NCBI GenBank assembly: GCA_026421215.1
Contig: JAPKBN010000015.1
Coordinates: 1 to 40,861 of the forward strand
Length of the DNA stretch: 40,861 bases
Direction: 5' to 3'
Source of the DNA: Dehalococcoidia bacterium
Lineage (GTDB): Bacteria > Chloroflexota > Dehalococcoidia > Lucifugimonadales > Lucifugimonadaceae
Of the stretch, positions 15,539 to 24,791 are shown one piece after another. Numbering within the stretch: the first letter of the stretch is position 1; each line of letters starts with the position of its first letter. The notes beneath the pieces are model-generated. The model worked only from the letters and a program-made list of their open reading frames with translations, searched no databases and was not told the DNA's origin. A program made the translations under genes and the position numbers.

Positions 15539-16165
15539 TTAGTCCTGAGATTTCGATTCCAACACCCGGGCCACGATCTCGGCGGCCACATCAGATGGTT
15601 CCCGGCCTTCGGTGTCGATAGCCACATCAGCCGCGGCCTGATACGCCCCTTCACGTTCAGCAAGAAGTTCGCGCACCCGCTCTACCGTTGTGTCATCGTC
15701 ACCGGATCCTGCCAGCATAGGACGGCCCGCTGGACCCCGGCTTGATCTCTGCGTACGACGAGAGGCTGAGCGACTGATCCGGGAGTGAATAGTCTCTGGT
15801 GACGCCACGAGCCTGATCGTTAGCCCTGAACGTGTCATTACTTCACGGTTCCGGGCATCGACTGGAACTCCACCGCCCGTGGAAACCACGCGCTGGCCGG
15901 AAGCCTCCGCCTGTTCCTCCAGAACTTCTCGCTCCATGCGTCGAAACTCCTCTTCTCCTTCATTTTCAAATATTTCTGATATCTGTTTCCCTGCACGCCT
16001 CACAATCAGCCGATCCATGTCAATAAACATCGCGCCGAGTTCCTGCGCAGCCAATCGACCACTGTGGGACTTTCCGGTCGCCGAGAAGCCAATCAAATAA
16101 ACCTTATATTGGGAGACATCGTCACCTAATGTTGGCAGTGTTTCAGGGGCAGACACCTCAGTCAT
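15539..16165 (-). CDS. aroK: Shikimate kinase
   Basis: A 208-residue P-loop kinase that phosphorylates shikimate at O3. The Walker A loop is GFSATGKS (residues 26-33). Shikimate-binding features are FIDMDRLI and STGGGVP, and the lid region carries a long Arg/Ser/Gly-rich stretch (about 150-175) larger than in many homologs. An N-terminal extension of about 20 residues precedes the first strand. The frame is open upstream, but the ATG at 16165 overlaps the aroC stop by 8 bases, which is typical of translational coupling, and upstream codons lie inside aroC. Confidence 0.9.
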   Translation of the reverse strand: MTEVSAPETLPTLGDDVSQYKVYLIGFSATGKSHSGRLAAQELGAMFIDMDRLIVRRAGKQISEIFENEGEEEFRRMEREVLEEQAEASGQRVVSTGGGVPVDARNREVMTRSGLTIRLVASPETIHSRISRSASRRTQRSSRGPAGRPMLAGSGDDDTTVERVRELLAEREGAYQAAADVAIDTEGREPSDVAAEIVARVLESKSQD

Positions 16166-17357
16166 CTCCGCCCGGTGCGGATGCCGGTTGGCCGAATTCC
16201 TGGTGGCTCGCGACGTAGCCATCAAGGTTGCGACGCGTCTCAGTGATGTGATCGCCGCCAAACTTCTCAAGAAGCGTCAACGCAAGCACCTGCGCCATCA
16301 TCGCCTCCCCGATCACGCAGGCCGGTGGTACCTGGCAGATGTCACTACGGTGGTACGGAGCTTCGATAACCTCGCCAGTGTTGATGTCCACAGACGGTAA
16401 CGGTTCGGTCATCGTGGCGATCGGTTTGATTGCGACGTGCACGACGATGGGGTTACCGTTGGACATTCCACCTTCGATACCGCCCGCCTCGTTACTCGTC
16501 TGTCGAAATCGCCTGGGGTCGTCCGGCGCCGGGACCACAACGTCATGAACCTCGCGACCCGGACGCCTGGTATTGGTAAAACCGTGGCCGATCTCGACGC
16601 CCTTCACGGCATTAATACTCATCATTGCTTGCGCCAGCATTCCATCCAGCTTCCGGTCCCACTGGATGTGGCTTCCAAGTCCAACCGGGACACCTTCCGC
16701 CACTACCTGAAATACACCGCCGATCGTGGTTCGATCTGCCTTCGAAGCGTCTATGGCAGCCCTGAACGCTTCCGCAGTTTCGGGGTCGTCTGTACGTACG
16801 TCGCACTCCTCCACCACCTCCCAGTCGATCTTGGACGATGGCGTGTCTGGAGCGGTGACCGAGCCCACGCTCACGACGCGGCTATGGATCTCTATGCCGA
16901 GCTCGTCCAAAAACGCCCGTGCCACTGCGCCGGCGGCAACGCGCGCCGCCGTTTCACGCGCCGAGGCCCGCTCAAGGACGTTACGCATATCATGCGCCAT
17001 GTACTTGAGTGCGCCCGGAAAGTCGGCGTGCCCGGGTACAACACGTGTGTTCTCTTTTTGATCAACCTCTGGGCCGACCGGACCGACATCCATCGCGCCT
17101 TGCCAGTTGGCAAAGTCCTTGTTCTGTATCGCCATGCCGACCGGAGACCCGAGCGTTTCGCCGTGGCGCACGCCGCCGCGGATCTCAGCGAAATCGGTCT
17201 CGATCTTCATTCGACCGCCGCGACCATACCCGCGTTGACGCCGCGCTAGTTGCTCCGCTATGTAACCCTCGGTGAGTGGAACGCCCGCCGGGATCCCTTC
17301 GACAATAATGGTCAATCCGGGACCATGTGACTCACCGGATGTTAGAAATCGGAACAT
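16158..17357 (-). CDS. aroC: Chorismate synthase
   Basis: A 399-residue FMN-dependent enzyme that makes chorismate from EPSP, the last shikimate step. The N-terminal FLTSGESHGPGL contains the invariant Ser-His region. RRQRGYGRGGRM, LGSPVGMAIQN, RASARETAARVAAGA, SNGNPIVVHVAIKPIATM and RSDICQVPPACVIGEAM all match the family signatures. It is the first gene of the aroC-aroK-aroB operon. The ATG fits the universal start (MFRF); no strong ribosome site is visible ahead of it, so a leaderless message is possible. Its start lies 368 bases from the divergent 2H phosphoesterase-like gene. Confidence 0.95.
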   Translation of the reverse strand: MFRFLTSGESHGPGLTIIVEGIPAGVPLTEGYIAEQLARRQRGYGRGGRMKIETDFAEIRGGVRHGETLGSPVGMAIQNKDFANWQGAMDVGPVGPEVDQKENTRVVPGHADFPGALKYMAHDMRNVLERASARETAARVAAGAVARAFLDELGIEIHSRVVSVGSVTAPDTPSSKIDWEVVEECDVRTDDPETAEAFRAAIDASKADRTTIGGVFQVVAEGVPVGLGSHIQWDRKLDGMLAQAMMSINAVKGVEIGHGFTNTRRPGREVHDVVVPAPDDPRRFRQTSNEAGGIEGGMSNGNPIVVHVAIKPIATMTEPLPSVDINTGEVIEAPYHRSDICQVPPACVIGEAMMAQVLALTLLEKFGGDHITETRRNLDGYVASHQEFGQPASAPGGDD

Positions 17358-17725
17358 TTATCACCAGTTGATTTCCGGACCCCCGAAATTTGAGAAGTCA
17401 CGGGAGTTGAGTTCGTTTGCGTAGTTTATTGAATGCGATCACAGACCACGTCTATTTCAGGATTTTTCCGGGGGAACCCGTCACGGACGAGTAAAAAGGA
17501 ACCGCAGAACCATTCTATTGCAGTCGTCAGGACATAACTGATCCACTAGTAAACCTTCTCCGGGGGCAATTTCTATTCTTCAAGAGCTTCCGAACCTGTA
17601 TCATCCGGCGAAACACGCTGGCGCGTGCGAGCGAAATCTGCGTTTCTTTTCGTGGAAATGTCTGGCGAACCCTCCGGACCGGAAGGTGAACGCCGACAAG
17701 ACGCTAACTGAAACCGGAGGGAATG
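17358..17725. other. Divergent intergenic region, 368 bases
   Basis: It separates the starts of aroC (minus) and the 2H gene (plus), so promoters in both directions are expected here. A TGTATCAT block near 17596-17603 could be a -10 element for the plus strand, but no matching -35 is convincing. No gene is supported. Confidence 0.4.
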
Positions 17726-18301
17726 ATGGCTAATCAATTTGACGCAAACGCACTTCCAAATGACAAGTTCGGTTTCCGCATTTACGGGGTAATGGCGCAT
17801 CTTCCAGAACCACAGGCGAGCGAGGTCGTACGTTTCCACTCCGATATTGGTGCCAACGATCTGGCCACGAAGCCGCACTGCTCGATCGACAATTTCTACG
17901 GACCCGAAGATCTCGACGCGGTAAAAGCCGCCCTTGCCGAGGTAGCGTCACGTCACATCCCGTTCGATACAAGCATCGATTTCAATGACTTACGTTCCGG
18001 CGACTGGGGCTACGCATACACGCTGTTCCGTGACGGTGATCACTCGGCGCTTCAGGCCGATGTTGAGCAGGCGTTGATTCCCCTTACGAAGCGTTTGCGG
18101 CCTATCGGTCAGCGCTACTGGCCGCACACGACGATGGTGCTCGACATGAAGCCGGAGGAGCAACCATTGGTCCTACCAAATCTCGCCCTCCTCGACCTGT
18201 CCGGCGACATGCACTTCGACTCGATCGAGTTGATCGGCCGCGTCGGTCCGTCGCGTGGTGGCGACTACCAGATCCTCGAATCGTTCCCATTGAAGGGCTA
18301 A
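17726..18301 (+). CDS. 2H phosphoesterase-superfamily protein (2'-5' RNA ligase-like)
   Basis: A 191-residue protein with two H-x-S/T motifs spaced as in the 2H phosphoesterase fold: H51-C-S53 (KPHCSIDNF) and H134-T-T136 (YWPHTTMVL). This family includes 2'-5' RNA ligases and cyclic phosphodiesterases acting on RNA ends or nucleotides. Overall similarity to characterised members is low by eye, so this is a fold-level call. Two ATGs are adjacent (17723 and 17726); the second sits five bases after GGAGG and is chosen. It is read in the same direction as the carboxylase gene 231 bases downstream, with no evident link in function. Confidence 0.65.
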   Translation: MANQFDANALPNDKFGFRIYGVMAHLPEPQASEVVRFHSDIGANDLATKPHCSIDNFYGPEDLDAVKAALAEVASRHIPFDTSIDFNDLRSGDWGYAYTLFRDGDHSALQADVEQALIPLTKRLRPIGQRYWPHTTMVLDMKPEEQPLVLPNLALLDLSGDMHFDSIELIGRVGPSRGGDYQILESFPLKG

Positions 18302-18532
18302 TCCGGACGATTCAACTCTCCCTGACCTCAACGACGACTCGATACGCAGGCAGGCGCCACGGGCTTCTCTGTCCGGCAAAGCCTGGCATACGGGAATAAT
18401 ATGGCGTTCGTAATTACAGAATGTCATGCCCCAGGCACTCTCTGTTTCATACGTTGCAACACGATTTAATTCGGCTTCGCGCCTGTTAATACAATCCGCC
18501 AGAATAATTTGCCGATTCCTTTGGAGGACTCA

Positions 18533-21500
18533 ATGGCCATGACCAAGCTGCTCGTGGCGAATCGCGGTGAGATCGCGATCCGCATCATGCGGGCCGCAGC
18601 TGATCTCGGGATATCGACCGTTGCGGTCTACCCGCAAGACGATGCCGAATCGTTGCACGCTTACAAGGCCGACGAGACCGTGGTGCTTCCTGGCAGCGGG
18701 GCACGTGCTTATCTGGATATCGAGCAGATCGTTAATGCCGCAAAACAGGCCGGCTGCGACGCGGTGCACCCCGGATACGGTTTCTTGGCCGAGAACGCAC
18801 AATTCGCTCGGGCACTTGAGGAAGCCGGGATAGTTTTCGTGGGTCCGACCGCCGACACACTTGACCTGTTCGGAGACAAGATCCGTGCACGCGAACTGGC
18901 TACCGAGAACGACGTCCCTGTTCTGCCGGGTACCGCCGAGTTTGTCACTGTGGACGAGGCGCGTGAATTTTTTGAGTCGCTCGCTCCCGGTAACGCCATG
19001 ATCCTTAAGGCGGTCGTTGGTGGCGGTGGTCGAGGTACCAGAGAGGTACTCACTCTCGATGATTTTGAGGAGACATTTGAGCAGTGTAGCGGCGAGGCTC
19101 TGGCATCTTTCGGGAACGGCGACCTGTACATCGAACAGTTCCTTCCGCGAGCCCGGCACATCGAAGTCCAGATGCTCGGAGACGGCAGCGGCGAGATCGT
19201 CCATCTCTGGGAGCGTGAGTGCAGCATCCAGCGCCGCTTCCAGAAGATCGTTGAGATCGCACCGGCTCCGGGACTACCTGAGGGTTTGCGTGACCGAATC
19301 ATCGACTCCGCTATCCGGCTCGCATCGGCGGTCAACTACCGAAGCCTCGGCACATTCGAATTTCTACTAGATGCCGACCAGTGGGTCGACGACGGGCCCT
19401 TCTACTTCATGGAGGCCAACGCCCGCCTGCAGGTTGAGCACACCGTGACCGAGGCCGTCACCGGGATTGACCTTGTGGAATCACAACTTAGGATCGCCGA
19501 CGGGCGCTCGCTTGCCGACCTCGGCATGGAGCAGTCATCCATTCCTGCGCCAAGGGGCTTTGCAATACAGGCGCGCGTCAACATGGAGACGATCACGGCC
19601 GATGGCACGACCCTTCCCTCCGGAGGGACATTGACCTCTTTCGACCCTCCGTCTGGCCCGGGTATTCGGATAGATACATATGGTTACACCGGCTATACGA
19701 CCAACCCGGCATACGACTCGCTAATAGCCAAGTTAATTGCCCACTCCCCGTCTTCTGATTTTGCCGACGCCGTACGACGAACCTATCGCGCCCTGTCCGA
19801 GTTTCGTATTGAAGGCGTGCCGACCAATCTTTCGTTCCTCCAAACGCTGCTCAAACACCAAGACTTCACCGGCCTGAATTTCCATACGCGCTTCGTCGCA
19901 GAAAAGGCGTCCGAGCTGGTGGGATCAGATGGATCCCCGCACCCGCGGCTATACGCCGAGCCGGCCATGGCACTAGCAGCCCCGGCAGACCCTGGCGGTT
20001 ACGCAGGAGCACAAATCGACACGTCAGACCCGCTGGCGCTGTTCAACCACGACCGTGACGTCAAATCCACCCAGACGCCCGCCGCCAAAGTCGGAAACGC
20101 CGCACCAGACCTCACAGGTCCCGACGGTTCGGTCGGCTTCCCTGCACCTATCCAGGGGACCATCGTGAGCGTCCACGTGAGCGAGGGCGACAACGTGAAC
20201 CGTGGCGATCAGCTCGTGGTTATCGAGTCGATGAAGCTTTTCCACATCATCAAGGCAGAGCAAAGCGGCGTGATCCGCCGCGTGACGATGGCCGAGGGCG
20301 ATACGGTCCGTCAGGGCTACCCGCTTGTATATGTCGAGCTGTCCGGGGACAACGACGAGGCTAGAGATATTGAAGACGAAATCGACCCCGATTACATCCG
20401 GCCCGACCTCGAACTACTGTACGAACGTCGTGCGTTCACACTTGACGCGAACCGGCCAGATGCTGTCGCAAGTCGCCGCAGGTTCGGCTACCGGACAGCG
20501 CGCGAGAACATCGACGACCTTGTCGATGAGGGATCATTTGTTGAGTTCGGGCCTATCGTCGTGGCAGCACAGCGCGCACGTCGCACGGAGGAATGGTTGC
20601 GAGAGCGGACCCCAGCGGACGGAATGGTGCTGGGGCTAGCGCACGTCAACGGCCACTTGTTCCCGGAGACTCAATCACGCGTCATAGCGATGTCGTACGA
20701 CTACACCGTTTTTGCCGGCACACAGGGCACCCGCAACCATTACAAACAGGACAGAATGTTTGACCTAGCACATCGGCATCAGATCCCTGTGATTGCATTC
20801 ATGGAAGGTGGAGGCGGGCGGCCCGGAGATACGGACGGCAAAGGCGGCGTCGCTATGGACACCAAGACCTTTACGGACTGGGCCAAGCTCAGTGGCCTCG
20901 TGCCTCTGGTCGGGATAACCAACGGACGCTGCTTCGCAGGCAACACGGTGCTGCTCGCCTGCTGCGATGTGATCATCGCGACCGAAGGATCTACGGTAGG
21001 CATGGGCGGCCCCGCCATGATTGAAGGCGGCGGCGTCGGCATCTACACCCCGGAAGAGGTCGGGCCGATGTCGTTCCAGGTCCCGAACGGCGTTATAGAC
21101 ATTCTGGTCAAGGACGAGGCGGAGGCCGTCGCCACCGCCAAGAAATACGTGTCCTATTTCCAGGGCGCTACCGACGACTGGGAAGCCAACGACCAGCGCC
21201 GTTTGAGACACGTCGTTCCAGAAGATCGCGTGATGTCATACGACATGCGCGAGGCCATAGAGATCATCGCCGACACAGACTCTATGCTGGAGATCAGGCG
21301 CGAGTTCGGCATCGGAATCATCACTGCGTTCATCCGAATAGAAGGCAAGCCTATGGGCTTGATTGCCAACAACCCGCATCACCTCGGCGGAGCAGTCGAC
21401 AGCGACGCAGCTGACAAAGGGGCCCGCTTCCTCCAACTATGCGACGCCTTCGATATACCGGTCCTCAGCATGATGGACTGCCCGGGCATCATGGTCGGCC

Positions 21501-21952
21501 CTGAGGTCGAGCGTACCGCGCTTGTGCGACACGCCGCACGTCTATTCAACACAGGCGCCAATATGACGGTACCGATGTTCGGGTTAATCCTACGTAAGGC
21601 TTACGGCCTTGGCGTTCAGGCGATGTGCGGCGGCAGTTCCATGTTCCCGACCTTCATGGCGGCATGGCCAACGGCCGAGTTCGCTGGAATGAACATCGAG
21701 GGCATGGTCAAACTAGGGTATCGGCAGGAGCTAGCCGACATCGAAGACCCGGAAGAACGCATCAAGTTTTATGACGACATGGTCGCCGAGCGATACGAAA
21801 AGGCGAAGGCTATCTACGCCGGAACCTTCTTCGGCATTGACGACGTGATAGACCCCGCAGAGTCCCGCCGTTGGATCGTCGCCGGGCTCGCAGCCCAGCC
21901 TCCGGCAGAGCCGCGAAAAGGCAAGAAAAAAGCGTACATCGATACCTGGTAA
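18533..21952 (+). CDS. Single-chain acyl-CoA carboxylase (biotin carboxylase - BCCP - carboxyltransferase)
   Basis: A 1139-residue fused biotin enzyme. Residues 1-450 are biotin carboxylase: KLLVANRGEIAIRI, GYGFLAENAQFA, the ATP-grasp loop VVGGGGRGTREV (about 160-172), and EANARLQVEHTVTE (from about 294). Residues about 535-605 are the biotinyl domain, with the lysine at about 568 in ESMKLFH. From about 620 both halves of a carboxyltransferase follow: GTQGTRNHYKQDRMFDLA, FMEGGGGRPGD, then NNPHHLGGAVDSDAADKGARFLQL, MDCPGIMVGPE and the AMCGGSSMFPTFMAAWPTAEF block. It makes malonyl-, methylmalonyl- or longer carboxyacyl-CoA. The order matches single-chain long-chain acyl-CoA carboxylases described from Mycobacterium. 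The ATG has GGAGG six bases ahead. Confidence 0.9.
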   Translation: MAMTKLLVANRGEIAIRIMRAAADLGISTVAVYPQDDAESLHAYKADETVVLPGSGARAYLDIEQIVNAAKQAGCDAVHPGYGFLAENAQFARALEEAGIVFVGPTADTLDLFGDKIRARELATENDVPVLPGTAEFVTVDEAREFFESLAPGNAMILKAVVGGGGRGTREVLTLDDFEETFEQCSGEALASFGNGDLYIEQFLPRARHIEVQMLGDGSGEIVHLWERECSIQRRFQKIVEIAPAPGLPEGLRDRIIDSAIRLASAVNYRSLGTFEFLLDADQWVDDGPFYFMEANARLQVEHTVTEAVTGIDLVESQLRIADGRSLADLGMEQSSIPAPRGFAIQARVNMETITADGTTLPSGGTLTSFDPPSGPGIRIDTYGYTGYTTNPAYDSLIAKLIAHSPSSDFADAVRRTYRALSEFRIEGVPTNLSFLQTLLKHQDFTGLNFHTRFVAEKASELVGSDGSPHPRLYAEPAMALAAPADPGGYAGAQIDTSDPLALFNHDRDVKSTQTPAAKVGNAAPDLTGPDGSVGFPAPIQGTIVSVHVSEGDNVNRGDQLVVIESMKLFHIIKAEQSGVIRRVTMAEGDTVRQGYPLVYVELSGDNDEARDIEDEIDPDYIRPDLELLYERRAFTLDANRPDAVASRRRFGYRTARENIDDLVDEGSFVEFGPIVVAAQRARRTEEWLRERTPADGMVLGLAHVNGHLFPETQSRVIAMSYDYTVFAGTQGTRNHYKQDRMFDLAHRHQIPVIAFMEGGGGRPGDTDGKGGVAMDTKTFTDWAKLSGLVPLVGITNGRCFAGNTVLLACCDVIIATEGSTVGMGGPAMIEGGGVGIYTPEEVGPMSFQVPNGVIDILVKDEAEAVATAKKYVSYFQGATDDWEANDQRRLRHVVPEDRVMSYDMREAIEIIADTDSMLEIRREFGIGIITAFIRIEGKPMGLIANNPHHLGGAVDSDAADKGARFLQLCDAFDIPVLSMMDCPGIMVGPEVERTALVRHAARLFNTGANMTVPMFGLILRKAYGLGVQAMCGGSSMFPTFMAAWPTAEFAGMNIEGMVKLGYRQELADIEDPEERIKFYDDMVAERYEKAKAIYAGTFFGIDDVIDPAESRRWIVAGLAAQPPAEPRKGKKKAYIDTW

Positions 21953-22022
21953 AGCCCCGTCCTGATGTAATACAGGGACCTAGGGTGGTAAGTCCTGACG
22001 AAACGCGCAGCAGCCTTCAACT

Positions 22023-22070
22023 TCCCTCACTCTTGATGGTTATTGGCCTCTCCCACCATGAGAGGGGACG
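22023..22070. repeat. Palindromic intergenic repeat, inverse of the 354-390 element
   Basis: CCTCTC (22047-22052) pairs with GAGAGG (22060-22065). CCCTCAC lies on the left, so on the minus strand it reads stem then GTGAGGG, like the element at the pyrD end. It sits between the ends of the convergent carboxylase and CoA-transferase genes and could also help termination. Confidence 0.4.
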
Positions 22071-22100
22071 ACTTATAACCGCTAGACAGTCCACCTCTAA

Positions 22101-24578
22101 CTAAAACGTCCGATCTGGCTCCTCGCCGATGATCCGTTCCGATTCCAATTGATTTAGCTGCTCGTCGCTCAAGTCCAGCAGGCCAGACAGGATTTCCCGG
22201 GAGTGCTCGCCAAGGGTTGGCGCCGGGGTGTCGATCTTGAACGGGTCGGGACCGGTTCGGTAAGGCGTGACGGGATGTGGAATCATCCCAGCGTACTCAC
22301 GCTCCAACCACTGCCAGTACTCTCGTTTCTCGAACTGAGGGTGCGATAGAAGTTCGGCCGAATTAAGAACAGGTGCCGCCATAATTCCCAGATCCTGAAG
22401 TTGCTCAGATAATTCGTCGCGATCGCGAGTCCGGGTCCAAGCGGCGATCATATCGTCCATCAGATTGTGCCCCGACCATCGGGCGGCCAACGTCGCAAAC
22501 TCCTCGTTCAGCAGATCTCTGTCCCCTGTCAGATCGGCAAACCGCGCCCATGTGTCGTCGCTATCTATCGTGATCGTGATCCACATCTCGTGACCCCTGC
22601 ATGGGTACACACCGCGTGGAGCGGTTTGCAGATCACGAGAGCCGTAGCGAGCAGGTGGCTCACCAAGCATCACCTGCGAGGCAACACCGTGCAGACCTAG
22701 AGACGTACTGGCCTCAACGTGAGATATGTCCAGATGCTGCCCTAATCCTGTCCGTTGAGCGTGCAGGATGGCGATAAGTACTCCGCCCAACCCATGAAGG
22801 CCCGCCACTGGGTCTCCAAAAGCGACGTGTGTCATAGAGGGTGGATCCTGCGGTCGGCCCTGTAGGTGAGGCAGACCGGACGCCTGTTCCACCGTCGAGC
22901 CGTACGCTCGGTAAAAATGCCAAGGGCCGCCTACGCCGAAAGGCGGCATGGACAGCATCACAAGCTGGGGATTCACCTTCCGCAGCACCGGTTCGTCCAG
23001 TTCGAGCTTGGGAAGCACGCCAGCGGAGTAGTTCTGTATAACGACATCTGACACGGCTACCAGCCGCTTCAAGAGCTCCTTGCCACGGGGATCAACAAGG
23101 TTCAGCGTGATGCCTTGCTTGTTCCGGTTCATGATGTTGAAGTTCGGGGCTTTCTCGTACAACCGTTGGGCTACCCGTTCCGGGGACACATCCCAGTCAC
23201 GCCACCAATCGAAATACTGACGAGACTCAACCTTGATCACTTCGGCCCCAACGTCTCCCAGGCTGCGTGCGCAAAGTGGACCAGCCCAACCCATCGAAAG
23301 GTCGATCACTCTCAGGCCACGTAGTAGTTTTGGTCTCAGAGACGGCTCCCGCACTGGGTCAGGTTTGGCTGAACGCGCCGACATTCCTTTACCTGTGATG
23401 GGATGAGACTGCGGGGACCCCATGGGCTGATGCTCACCAAGCCTCGCGACCTGTCCATCCTTGCGGGCCGGAGTTGTGTGCAACCGGAACGGTTGTCCAG
23501 GAACTTCCAGTTTCCGCCCCCCAGGAAGGATGATTTCACGGAACGCATCAACGGCACGTAACTGTGCGCTACTGAACAGGTCCGCCATCGTCGGAACGAG
23601 TGCCAGCGGAACGCGACGTCTTTGGCCTTCCGTAAACCAGTACTGGGCAGATTTTTTTTTCAGAGCTGGAACCAACGCTGCGTCGATCTGTTCAGCGCCC
23701 ATGATGCGATTCGCTGCGACGTCGAATTTCGGGATCGCGGAAAGCTCTTCCACGTCAACCAGCGTGCAAAAGGTGTGCCACTGCGCCGGTGTCAGCGCAG
23801 TCACGCCGAGCCAGCCTTCACTTGTCTCGTATATCGATGCCGGGTACGTGGGATAGAATCGGTTTATGCCCAGCCGGTTAGGGCGGCCGGGGAGAGATTC
23901 AGGCGGGTTCGCAGCCCATGCCGCGCCAGTAGGTTCTTTGAGAGCCATGGCCGTCTCTAAGAGCGACAGGTCGATATGTGCGGCTTCGGTTCGATGTCCC
24001 AGCACGCTGGAAATAAGATGGACCGCCGTCGCCGAAAACCCGTTCATTCCCCCTAGGATCTGGACAGGATATCCACTCATTAAGAGTGGCGGGCCTTCGA
24101 TGGGACCGAAGTTGATGACCTGGGTAATCATCGAAAGAACGCTCTGGTCGTTTCCGGGTTTATCCGCCATCGGACCGCTCTGCCCCCACCACGTGAGCGA
24201 TGTCAAGATCACATTTGGGGCCACCGCCTTGAGGGCTTTGAATCCGATACCCAGATCGTCCAAAGTCCCCGGGGGTTCCGACTCAAGCACAACATCCGCC
24301 GTCTTCACCCACTCGAACAGTTCTTCACGATGGACCGGATTGCTTATGTCGAGAGCCAGCGACTCTTTGTTGGGGCTGAGCAGCGCGTGAATGCCGCTGT
24401 TGTCCGGGGCATCCAGCGTACGGTCAAACGGCGCCAACCTCCTTGTCTTGTGTCCCGTAGTCGGATTCTCAACGTTGATAACCCTTGCGCCAAAATCAGC
24501 GAACACCCTCGCACAGGATGCTGTTGCGATAGATCCTGAAAGATCAATGACGGTGTATTTGGAAAGCGGGTATGTCAT
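22101..24578 (-). CDS. Tandem class III CoA-transferase (CaiB/BaiF), two fused domains
   Basis: An 825-residue protein made of two CaiB/BaiF-type domains, each normally about 400 residues. Domain 1 (about 5-390) starts YTVIDLSGSIATASCARVFADFGARVINVE. Domain 2 (about 420-825) starts LRVIDLSMGWAGPLCARSLGDVGAEVIKVE. Class III transferases move CoA between carboxylic acids through an aspartyl-CoA thioester. In domain 2 the catalytic Asp is D589 (FGDPVAGLHG). In domain 1 the same site reads SGYPVQILGG with Tyr170, so that half probably cannot form the intermediate and may be structural or bind substrate. The start is M at 24578; the frame opens 14 codons earlier. The acyl substrate is unknown. It is convergent with the acyl-CoA carboxylase. 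Confidence 0.85.
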   Translation of the reverse strand: MTYPLSKYTVIDLSGSIATASCARVFADFGARVINVENPTTGHKTRRLAPFDRTLDAPDNSGIHALLSPNKESLALDISNPVHREELFEWVKTADVVLESEPPGTLDDLGIGFKALKAVAPNVILTSLTWWGQSGPMADKPGNDQSVLSMITQVINFGPIEGPPLLMSGYPVQILGGMNGFSATAVHLISSVLGHRTEAAHIDLSLLETAMALKEPTGAAWAANPPESLPGRPNRLGINRFYPTYPASIYETSEGWLGVTALTPAQWHTFCTLVDVEELSAIPKFDVAANRIMGAEQIDAALVPALKKKSAQYWFTEGQRRRVPLALVPTMADLFSSAQLRAVDAFREIILPGGRKLEVPGQPFRLHTTPARKDGQVARLGEHQPMGSPQSHPITGKGMSARSAKPDPVREPSLRPKLLRGLRVIDLSMGWAGPLCARSLGDVGAEVIKVESRQYFDWWRDWDVSPERVAQRLYEKAPNFNIMNRNKQGITLNLVDPRGKELLKRLVAVSDVVIQNYSAGVLPKLELDEPVLRKVNPQLVMLSMPPFGVGGPWHFYRAYGSTVEQASGLPHLQGRPQDPPSMTHVAFGDPVAGLHGLGGVLIAILHAQRTGLGQHLDISHVEASTSLGLHGVASQVMLGEPPARYGSRDLQTAPRGVYPCRGHEMWITITIDSDDTWARFADLTGDRDLLNEEFATLAARWSGHNLMDDMIAAWTRTRDRDELSEQLQDLGIMAAPVLNSAELLSHPQFEKREYWQWLEREYAGMIPHPVTPYRTGPDPFKIDTPAPTLGEHSREILSGLLDLSDEQLNQLESERIIGEEPDRTF

Positions 24579-24707
24579 GACGATTTCATTGCAAATGATT
24601 GCTATGGACGATGAGATCAACGAATCGACAGCAGCCTATCTGAACTCAGACCCCGACGGGCAAACAATGTTGCGCGTCAAAATAAACAATTCCCTAAAAA
24701 GCCATTC

Positions 24708-24759
24708 AGCCCAGCACGAGAGCTTCATGACGTGATCACACGGTCATACAGGCTGGGCT
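24708..24759 (-). terminator. Probable terminator after aroE
   Basis: AGCCCAGC (24708-24715) pairs with GCTGGGCT (24752-24759), and a smaller ATGAC/GTCAT stem lies inside. Read on the minus strand, a TTTTT run follows seven bases after the stem. This suits the end of the alaS-yqgF-aroE transcript. Confidence 0.5.
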
Positions 24760-24791
24760 TGGTCCGGCCCTACACCGCGTTCATCTCATTA

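Noticed and set aside
24391-24735. Plus-strand open frame antisense to the CoA-transferase start
   Set aside because: Mostly a shadow of the real gene, with no ribosome site and no motif.
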